Below, piece by piece: positions 1-5,900 of a DNA stretch of 6,020 bases; within the stretch, counting starts at the first letter, position 1; the number at the start of each line of letters is the position of its first letter. The stretch spans positions 1 through 6,020 of the forward strand of contig JAHDHM010000233.1 in NCBI GenBank assembly GCA_020631315.1. Reading direction: 5' to 3'. The position numbers and the translations under genes are program-made. The notes beneath the pieces are model-generated. The model searched no databases, had not been told where the DNA came from, and saw only the letters and a list, made by a program, of their open reading frames with translations. Source of the DNA: Acidimicrobiales bacterium. GTDB lineage: Bacteria; Actinomycetota; Acidimicrobiia; Acidimicrobiales; Poriferisodaliceae.

Positions 1-650
1 GTTGGCCTGCGCTGCCCTGCATCGACGGACACCTCGCCTTCGTGTTCACGCCCAGGGACTGGCCCGCCATCGTCGAGATGGTCGACGACGACCGCCTGCG
101 GGAGGAGCGCTTCGCTCGCGGCCGCTCGCGTCGGGACCACCACGCCGAGTTCCTCGAGATCCTGCGTGAGTGGGCAGCGGGTCTGACCCGAGCGGAAGCC
201 GACGAGCTGTTCCTCGCCCATGCGGTGCCGGGTGCGGCAGTGGCGACGGCCGCCGACCTGCCGGACGATCCGACGATGTTGCATCGCGGAGCGTTCCGGT
301 CGATCGAGGTCGACGGTGTCTCGGTGCAGCAGGCCGTCGCCCCGGTGCGCACCCGAGCCGACGGCGCTCCCGCCAACTGGCTGGTGCCGAGCCTCGAGCG
401 GGCGGGGATCGACGTGGGCGAACTCGCGTACACCCGCCCGGGCGAGGTCGTCACCGCGTCCGCCGACGGGGCACCGAAGCGCCGGCGTCTGGTCGGCGGT
501 GCACGGCGTCGGTGCGATCACGCAGTCCCGTCCGATGGCCGACATCGTCGCCCAGCTGGCCGACGAATACGGTACAGCCAAGGCTGCACTACGCGGTCTG
601 ATGTGATCACTCGAGCCGGACTCACCGAGGAGTTCTGGCAGCTCACCTGA
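1..650 (+). CDS. CaiB/BaiF family III CoA transferase, 5'-partial, 3' end disrupted
   Basis: The frame is open from base 3, so the gene begins before the window; the GTG at 42 is internal. Residues read WPALPCIDGHLAFVF at the left edge, resembling the 'PCxDG(Y/H)' segment of family III CoA transferases. The typical helical part follows: W near the start, a basic stretch RGRSRRDHHAEF, then LREWAAGLTRAEADELF and the loop HAVPGAAVATAADLPDDP before an MLHRGAF segment. Family members transfer CoA between carboxylic acids in the cytoplasm; the substrate cannot be told from this fragment, and the catalytic Asp region lies upstream. Coding character (G/C third positions) is good to about 470, then lost: the rest of the frame to the stop at 648-650 is Arg/His-rich and looks non-coding. 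Another frame carries plausible protein from about 478 (separate entry). The gene may therefore be truncated, frameshifted or fused across a deletion. Family call is fairly sure; the 3' end is not. Confidence 0.7.
   Translation, partial: WPALPCIDGHLAFVFTPRDWPAIVEMVDDDRLREERFARGRSRRDHHAEFLEILREWAAGLTRAEADELFLAHAVPGAAVATAADLPDDPTMLHRGAFRSIEVDGVSVQQAVAPVRTRADGAPANWLVPSLERAGIDVGELAYTRPGEVVTASADGAPKRRRLVGGARRRCDHAVPSDGRHRRPAGRRIRYSQGCTTRSDVITRAGLTEEFWQLT
478..606 (+). pseudogene. Possible C-terminal remnant of a nitronate monooxygenase-like flavoprotein
   Basis: In the frame with codons beginning at 478, the sequence reads SAGVWSAVHGVGAITQ, then SRPMADIVAQLADEYGTAK, then AALRGLM and a TGA at 604-606. 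Third positions are mostly G/C here, while the overlapping CoA transferase frame becomes A/T-richer at third positions, so this frame is the coding one. The pattern 'GVWSAGQ-xxGxI-xxxxxxxEIV-xxLxxEY' is what I recall of the extreme C-terminus of nitronate monooxygenase/2-nitropropane dioxygenase proteins, FMN enzymes that oxidise nitronates; here the usual G-Q is V-H. No start codon or upstream body of such a gene is present, so it can only be expressed as a fusion or frameshift product. Such genes often neighbour CaiB genes in actinobacteria, so an internal deletion joining two neighbours is a reasonable reading. Alternative: the tail of one protein after a single frameshift. Recognition is from memory of the family and is tentative. 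Confidence 0.4.
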
Positions 651-719
651 CGACGTTCCGGAGCGGTGAGCGACGTTTCGTGGCAGGCTGACCGAGTGGA
701 TTCGCTTGAACTTGCTGGA

Positions 720-743
720 GAACAGCACCTCGATGGTGTGTTC
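720..743. promoter_or_regulatory. Inverted repeat upstream of the BLUF-AraC unit; candidate operator or leader hairpin
   Basis: The left arm GAACAGCACC (720-729) and right arm GGTGTGTTC (735-743) are complementary over nine pairs with one bulged G (725), around the 5-nt centre TCGAT. The dyad ends 50 bp before the BLUF start, in the non-coding gap between the broken CoA transferase and the regulator genes. It has no T-run, so it does not look like an intrinsic terminator. Its position fits an operator for the AraC-type protein, or for another regulator, or an RNA hairpin in the leader. AraC proteins more often bind direct repeats, which weakens the autoregulation idea. I see no convincing -35/-10 pair. 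Confidence 0.35.
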
Positions 744-793
744 GCCCCAGCGAGTTCTGGGCGGCGTGGCGGAGCGACAGGTCGTCGGCGCCG

Positions 794-1213
794 GTGTTGA
801 CGGCACTCGTCTATGTGAGCCACTCGACGAAGCCGCTCGACGTCACGACGCTGCGGGCACTCGCGAACCAGTCCGACGAACGCAACCGCGCCGATGGCGT
901 GACCGGCATCCTCAGCCATCGCAACGGGGTGTTCCTGCAGTACGTCGAAGGGCCGGTCCCGGCCGTGACCGGCCTGTGGGTTCGTCTGTTGCACGACAGC
1001 CGCCACCGCATCGTTCGCCGGGTGGACGTCGACGTCGACGAACGTCGTTTCGGCGAATGGGGAATGCGTCTGCTCGACCCGTTGTGGCTCCCGACCAAGG
1101 CGCCGATCGACACCTTGGAGGAGCTGATGCGCCTCCCGTACGACGGCGATGTCGACGCTGATGCACGGGCGGCGATCACAACGACCGTCACGAGGATCGC
1201 AAATGCGTCATGA
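794..1213 (+). CDS. Short BLUF-domain blue-light photoreceptor protein
   Basis: The 139-residue product is essentially one BLUF domain (about residues 2-95) with a short C-terminal helical tail, the size of stand-alone proteins such as PixD or BlsA. BLUF proteins bind FAD non-covalently and sense blue light through a Tyr-Gln hydrogen-bond switch. The expected residues are all present: Tyr7 in TALVYVS, Asn31 in DERNRADGVTGIL, Gln49 in VFLQYVEGP, the DSRHRIV segment at 68-74, and Trp89/Met91 in RRFGEWGMRL. Spacing matches PixD (Tyr8, Asn32, Gln50, Trp91, Met93) within two residues, so it should be photoactive. There is no GGDEF, EAL or other output domain. The start is GTG at 794; TTG at 797 is possible, and no ATG or GTG lies further upstream in frame. 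The ribosome site is weak (AGG 779-781, or GGAG 771-774, which is too far). Its end overlaps the following AraC-type gene by 11 bp, implying co-translation and a joint role. Confidence 0.93.
   Translation: MLTALVYVSHSTKPLDVTTLRALANQSDERNRADGVTGILSHRNGVFLQYVEGPVPAVTGLWVRLLHDSRHRIVRRVDVDVDERRFGEWGMRLLDPLWLPTKAPIDTLEELMRLPYDGDVDADARAAITTTVTRIANAS
1192..1195 (+). promoter_or_regulatory. Shine-Dalgarno fixing the AraC-type gene start
   Basis: GAGG lies 7 nt before the ATG at 1203, inside the end of the BLUF gene. It supports 1203 as the start, rather than the in-frame upstream codons from 1149 that would overlap deeply with the BLUF coding sequence. Confidence 0.6.
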
Positions 1214-1598
1214 TGTAGCGGTGAATTCCCGTCTGAGCAGAGGCTCGCTGTCCGACTACGAACGGATGGTCGCCGATTTCCGTGACCTGCTCGAAGCCGG
1301 GTTCGCGTCGTCTCGTTCCGTCGCGCACTACGCCGATCGGCTCGGCTGCTCTGCCCGCACGCTGACTCGGGCCACGAACGCCGTGGTCGGTCGTGCGCCG
1401 AAGGAGATGATCGACGACCGTGTCACCGTCGCCGCAGTGCGACTGCTGACCACGACCGATCTCCAGATCAACTGGATCGCCCAGCACCTCGGGTTCTCGC
1501 AGCCGAGCAACTTCTCGAAGTTCTTCCGCCGGACGACGGGCGTGCTGCCGGCCGAGTACCGCGAAGCACACCAGGGTCAGGGCGCCGACCAGAGCTGA
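1203..1598 (+). CDS. AraC-type transcription regulator, DNA-binding domain only
   Basis: From the ATG at 1203 the product is 131 residues. About residues 16-121 form the complete AraC/XylS double helix-turn-helix domain. The first HTH is around 37-60 (SVAHYADRLGCSARTLTRA), followed by the linker helix with APKEMIDDR and VAAVRLL. The second is around 86-111 (INWIAQHLGFSQPSNFSKFF), ending in the family signature FFRRTTGVLPAEYR (107-120). Family members bind promoter DNA and usually activate transcription. They normally carry an N-terminal cupin or other sensor domain and run to 250-300 residues; here only about 15 residues precede the DNA-binding domain. The ATG lies 11 bp before the BLUF gene's TGA end and has a good Shine-Dalgarno, so expression is likely coupled to the light sensor. 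The inference is that BLUF supplies sensing in trans. Alternatives are a constitutive MarA/SoxS-like short regulator or an AraC gene truncated in evolution. Confidence 0.9.
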   Translation: MRHDVAVNSRLSRGSLSDYERMVADFRDLLEAGFASSRSVAHYADRLGCSARTLTRATNAVVGRAPKEMIDDRVTVAAVRLLTTTDLQINWIAQHLGFSQPSNFSKFFRRTTGVLPAEYREAHQGQGADQS

Positions 1599-1599
1599 C

Positions 1600-1616
1600 G
1601 TCGCCGCCGGCGCGAC
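1600..1616. terminator. Small GC hairpin between convergent genes; weak terminator candidate
   Basis: Arms GTCGC (1600-1604) and GCGAC (1612-1616) flank the 7-nt loop CGCCGGC, in the 21-bp gap between the two convergent stop codons. The location suits bidirectional termination, but neither side has a T-run and the stem is only 5 bp, so this may be chance in GC-rich DNA. Confidence 0.25.
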
Positions 1617-1619
1617 AAC

Positions 1620-2888
1620 TCAGTTCGGGTAGAAGGCCTCGGGTCCGGGCGTCGCTCGAAGCGCCTCGGTCGCGATGTCGACGGCTTCGTCGATCGCTGC
1701 GTCGTCGTGTGCGGCGCAGACGAACCAGTTGAGGGTCGGATGGAAGATCGCCCCACGGTGCGCAGCCTCGGCCGCGAACCGCCGGGAGACCCGAGCACGC
1801 GGATCGTCGGTGAACACGATCGACGGTGTCGCCGGCGGGCCCGTGTACTGCAGCCGATGGCCGGTCGCCTCGGCCGCAGCGACGATGCCGTCCCGCAGAC
1901 GGCGGGCCGAACGGTCGATCGTGGTGAAGGCGTCGTCGTGGTCGTAGACGTCGAGGGTCGCGATCGCTGCGCGCATCGACGACGCCTCGAAGCACATGGT
2001 CGCGGTGAACCAGAGCCGGCTCGCCGCATCGCGCAGAGCGTCGGTCCCGAGCAGTGCCGCGATCGGGTGACCGTTGCCGAGTGCCTTCCCGAGACACAGC
2101 AGGTCGGGCTCGATGCCGACCCAGCGGTGTGAGCCGTCGGGGTGGAGCCGGAACCCGTGACGCACGTCGTCGAACACCAGCAACGTGCCGTGTTCGGAGC
2201 GAACCCGTTCGACGGCCGTGATGAACTCCGCCGTCGGTGCCACGGTGGGACTCGCCATCGTCTGGTCGACCGGGTTGAGGACGATGGCAGCGAGCTCGTC
2301 GCCGTGGAGCCGGCCGAGCTCGAGCAGCGAGGCAGGGTCGTTCCACGGACATCGCAGCACGTCGGCGCGGGCAGCAGGTGTCACCCCGGCACCGCTCGGC
2401 GTGAGCTCCGGAGCGAAGCCGTGGTACGCAGCGTCGAACTGTACGACCCTGTGACGGCCGGTCGCCTGGCGGGCCGTGCGCAGCGCCAGCGCCACGACGT
2501 CCGAGCCGTTCTTCGCCGCGACCGCCCAGGCCATGCCGGGAGTACGGTCGGTGAGTCGCTCGGCGAGGTCGACGAGCGCCGGCGGGTACAGCGACGCGCT
2601 CGTCGCCGCGGCCTGCTGTCGGGCGACGGCCTCGTCGACGACCGGGTGCCCGTAGCCGAGCAGGATCGGGCCGTTCGCGCACAGGAAGTCGAGGTAGGTC
2701 TTCCCGTCGACGTCGGTGACGCGGCAGCCATCGCCGGACGCGATGAAGCCGGGTAACACGCCGCGTCCCGCTGCGTCGGCCGATCGGCTGAGGTACATGA
2801 CGCCGCCGGGCAGCACCGCGTCGGCTCGTTCCCACATCGTCGCGCCCACGGGCCCGTCGACAGGAGGGAGACGTTCCGGCGTGGCCAT
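1620..2888 (-). CDS. PLP-dependent class III aminotransferase, glutamate-1-semialdehyde aminomutase-like
   Basis: The product is about 422-425 residues (numbered here from TTG 2897), the usual length for aminotransferase fold-type I class III enzymes. The order fits the family: GDGCRVTDVDGKTYLDF (55-71), GYGHP (81-85), the phosphate-loop region AAKNGSDVVALALRTAR (127-143, with Asp133 for the usual Glu), DAAYHG (155-160), VFDDVRHGFR (241-250) with Asp243 as the PLP-nitrogen ligand, and LCLGKALGNGHPIAA (267-281) with Lys271 as the Schiff-base lysine. It should be a functional cytoplasmic enzyme moving or transferring an amino group. The substrate is unknown. Motifs such as GKALGNGHPIAA and DDVRHGFR differ from canonical HemL, so a role in 5-aminolevulinate synthesis should not be assumed. 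Related enzymes also act in surface-polysaccharide and secondary metabolism. Starts ATG 2888, GTG 2891 and TTG 2897 are all possible. It follows the RCC1 gene on the same strand and converges with the AraC gene. Confidence 0.85.
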   Translation of the reverse strand: MATPERLPPVDGPVGATMWERADAVLPGGVMYLSRSADAAGRGVLPGFIASGDGCRVTDVDGKTYLDFLCANGPILLGYGHPVVDEAVARQQAAATSASLYPPALVDLAERLTDRTPGMAWAVAAKNGSDVVALALRTARQATGRHRVVQFDAAYHGFAPELTPSGAGVTPAARADVLRCPWNDPASLLELGRLHGDELAAIVLNPVDQTMASPTVAPTAEFITAVERVRSEHGTLLVFDDVRHGFRLHPDGSHRWVGIEPDLLCLGKALGNGHPIAALLGTDALRDAASRLWFTATMCFEASSMRAAIATLDVYDHDDAFTTIDRSARRLRDGIVAAAEATGHRLQYTGPPATPSIVFTDDPRARVSRRFAAEAAHRGAIFHPTLNWFVCAAHDDAAIDEAVDIATEALRATPGPEAFYPN

Positions 2889-2908
2889 CACCGCCAAGCT
2901 AGAGCCTG

Positions 2909-2913
2909 TCCTT
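2909..2913 (-). promoter_or_regulatory. Probable Shine-Dalgarno of the aminotransferase gene
   Basis: TCCTT on the + strand reads AAGGA on the coding strand. It is 11 nt before the TTG at 2897, 17 nt before the GTG at 2891 and 20 nt before the ATG at 2888. Spacing favours TTG 2897 while codon preference favours ATG 2888, so the start remains open within 9 bp. Confidence 0.4.
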
Positions 2914-2958
2914 CACTCAGCACTTGTCCGGGTTCACCGACTCGGCGAGCGCCCGGCC

Positions 2959-5900
2959 TCACACCGGGATCGGACTGATCGCCTGGACCGGTGAGTCGGG
3001 TGGATCGTCGCCGAGGCTGCCCGAGAAGGGCCGGTTCGAGAAGTTGAAGACGCCGCCGTCACCGGCAACCTGCAGGTAGCCGTCGCCGTACGGGGTCATA
3101 CCCGACACCGGCTGGTTCAGTCCTCCGAGCCCGAGCGCCGGGAAACTGCCACGCCACGCGGCGTCGAAGCTGAACACCCCGCCGTCGGCCGCGACGATCC
3201 AGTAGCCGGTCCCGTCCGGGTCGGGCACCAGACCGACCGCCGGTTCGTCGAGGCGGCTGATGCCGATGCCGGGAACGCTGTCGACGAACTGTGCATCACC
3301 GAACGCGAAGATCCCACCGTCGGCGCCGAGCATGAAGTAGCCGTCACCGGTCGGCGTCGGCTTGGCGTCGATGATCTCGCCGTCCAGTGCGAGGTCGACC
3401 AGGTCAGGGTGCGGGCCCGCGTACTTGTGCTCCGCGGTGCCGCTCAGGAGCACCCGCCCGCGGTTCGTGAACCCCCACAATCCGGTGCCATCCGGCGTCG
3501 GCGCGAACGAGGTGACGCGCTCGCCGTCACCGAACGCCGCGAGGTCGAAGTGGGCCAAGGCGGTGGCGTCACCGAAGGGGTGGATGGTGCCGTCGGAGTG
3601 CAGCACCCAGTAGCCGCAGCCCGATGGCGTGGACTCGATGTCGACGGCCGTCACCGGAGCCTGCGGCGCTGAGGCGCCGTGGAGGTCGGCGTCGCCGAAG
3701 GCATGGACGCCACCGTCCTGCTCGACGAGCCAATACCCGACGGGCTCCGTCGCATGACACGCGGTCCACGCCTCGAGCGTTCGGACCTCGACGGGTGTCG
3801 AGAACGGGCCTTGGCCGTTGGCGTTGACGGCCGCGACCCGGTACCAGTACGCCGTGTCGGGGGCGACGTTCGTGTCGACCCACTGGGGGCCACTGGCTGT
3901 CCGCACGGCACCGGCGAGCGCCGAGACCTGGTCGATCGTCTCGTAGCTGGTGCCGTCCGTCGATCGCTGCACGACGTAGCCCGTGACCTCGGCACCGCCG
4001 TCGTCGGACGGGAGCGCGAGCGGCAGCGTCACCGTCGAGTGGGTGGGCACCGCCGTGGGTGCGGTGACGCCAGCAGGCCGACCGGTGGACGTCGCGACGC
4101 GAACCGTGCCCAGGTCGACGGGAGCGAGGGCATCGCCCATCTCGCCATCGTCGTCGCCGAGGTCGTCGGTGGCGCCGCTGCCGATCATCCCCACCTGAGC
4201 CGAGCCCCAACACTTCACTTCCGTCGTGTCGAGCAGTGCGCACGTCACCTGATTCGCCACGGCCACCTGCGTCACGGTTCGCCCTGTCCCGAGCGGGACG
4301 ACCGGCAGCGCGTCGCCGGTCTCGATGCTGTCGTCGCCCAGATTGTCCGTGTCGCCCTGGCCCAGCTGCCCTTTGGCGTTGTCGCCCCAGCACTTGAGCG
4401 AGCCGTCGTCGAGGACGGCGCAGGTGTGCCCGCTCGCGGTCGCGACGGACAGCGCCGTCCGACCTGTGCCCAGGTCGACGCTCGGCAACGGGTTGTGGCC
4501 CAAGTCCCCGCGCCAATCGGTGTCGCCCGCACCGAGCTCGCCGGAGAGGTTGCGGCCGACGCACTTGAGCTTCTGGTTGTCGAGTACCGCGCAGGTCACG
4601 CCGAAGCCGGTGCTCACTGCAACGGGGTGGCGGTCACTGTTGCTCGAGAGAAGGTGCGAGACCTTCCCTTCGTTGAACGCGTCACCGACCCTGAAGCCGT
4701 TCCCCTCGCCGAGGACGTCGTCGGTGTTCGCTCCCCAGCACAGGAGATCGGTGCCGATGTCAGGGTGGTCGGCGATCACACACGTGTGGCCCCAGCCCGT
4801 CGCGAGAACCCTGGGTACGTACCCGTCGAAGTCGAGCGGGTCGAGGGCATCGCCCATCTCGTCGGGTTCGTCGCCGCGGGCATCCGGGTCGTTGAGGCCG
4901 AGGACGCCGCCGTTGCCCCAACACTTCACGGTCGAATCGTCGAGGAGGGCGCAGGTGTGCGCCGTGCCGGCGGCGATCGACGTCGCGGTCCGGCCGGTGC
5001 CGAGATCGACCGCCGGGAGATCGTCACCCATCTCGCCGGGTTGGTCGCCGCGGTCGTCGGTGTCGCCGAGGCCGAGCTGCCCCGACATGTTGTCGCCCCA
5101 ACACTTCACGCTGCCGTCGTCGAGGAGCGCACACACGTGTTGGCCGCCGGTGCTGATCTGCGTCGCGGTGCGGCCCGTGCCGAGATCGACGGCCGGCAGC
5201 CGGTCGCCGATGTCGTCGGCAGTGCCGCGGCTCACCTGATCGCCCTGTCCGAGCTGCCCGTCGAAGTTGTCGCCCCAGCACCTCACCCGACCGTCGGCGA
5301 GCACGGCACACGTCGCCGTGCCGGCGTCGACGTCGATGGCACCCAACTCGGCGACCCGGACCGTGGGGAGCGCATCGCCCATCTCGCCGGGTCCATCGCC
5401 GCGCGTCGACGTGTCGCCGAGGCCGTGTTGACCGTCGAAGCCGTCGCCCCAGCACTTGACGGTGCGATCATCGAGGACGGCGCACGCATGGGTGGTGCCG
5501 ACGGCGGCCGCGATCACGGTCCGTCCGGTTCCGAGATCGATCGGGTCGATGGTGGCCGGTGTCTCGTCGTCGCCGATCCGGTCGGGTGCGCCCTGTCCGA
5601 GCTGACCGAAGATGCCGTCGCCCCAGCACTTGAGGTCGGCCCCGTCGAGCACGGCGCAGACCGCGCCGCCGCCGGCTTGGAGAGCCGAGGCGTGGCGTCC
5701 CGTGCCCAGTGGCACGACCGGCAGGGCGTCGCCCATCTCGCCGGGCTCGTCGCCGAGACCTTCAGCGGATCCGACACCGAGCTGGCCGAAGAAGCCCTGG
5801 CCCCAACAGCGGACGCTCGAGTCGTCGAGCAGCGCACACGTGGCCTCCTCGACCTCGGTGACGACGGCGACGGCATGGCGGCCGGTACCGACGTCGATGG

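Noticed and set aside
706..736. TTGAAC at 706 as a -35 box for the BLUF gene
   Set aside because: No TANNNT-like -10 lies at 16-18 bp spacing; the downstream bases are GC-rich.
696..800. Small + strand open frame (GTG 696, about 34 codons) ending across the BLUF start
   Set aside because: There is no Shine-Dalgarno and the second half is Gly/Arg-rich (SGRRGGATGRRRR). A leader peptide cannot be excluded, but nothing positively supports it.
1149..1202. Earlier GTG start for the AraC-type protein at 1149
   Set aside because: It would overlap the BLUF coding sequence by 65 bp, the added residues are Arg/Ser-rich shadow sequence, and the ATG at 1203 has a well-placed GAGG.
1468..2835. A 455-codon - strand frame overlapping the aminotransferase and AraC genes
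   Set aside because: It is Arg-rich and low-complexity, a frame-shadow of the aminotransferase, which has full catalytic motifs.
794..2888. Idea that the light sensor controls tetrapyrrole synthesis through the GSAM-like neighbour
   Set aside because: The aminotransferase is convergent, not in the same transcription unit, and is not a clear HemL. Adjacency alone does not support the link.
2928..2956. CCGGG/CCCGG inverted repeat with a small inner CTCGGCGAG dyad after the RCC1 stop
   Set aside because: Arms are only 5 bp around a 19-nt loop with no T-run, so it is too weak to call a terminator or attenuator in GC-rich DNA, although the position between the two - strand genes would suit.
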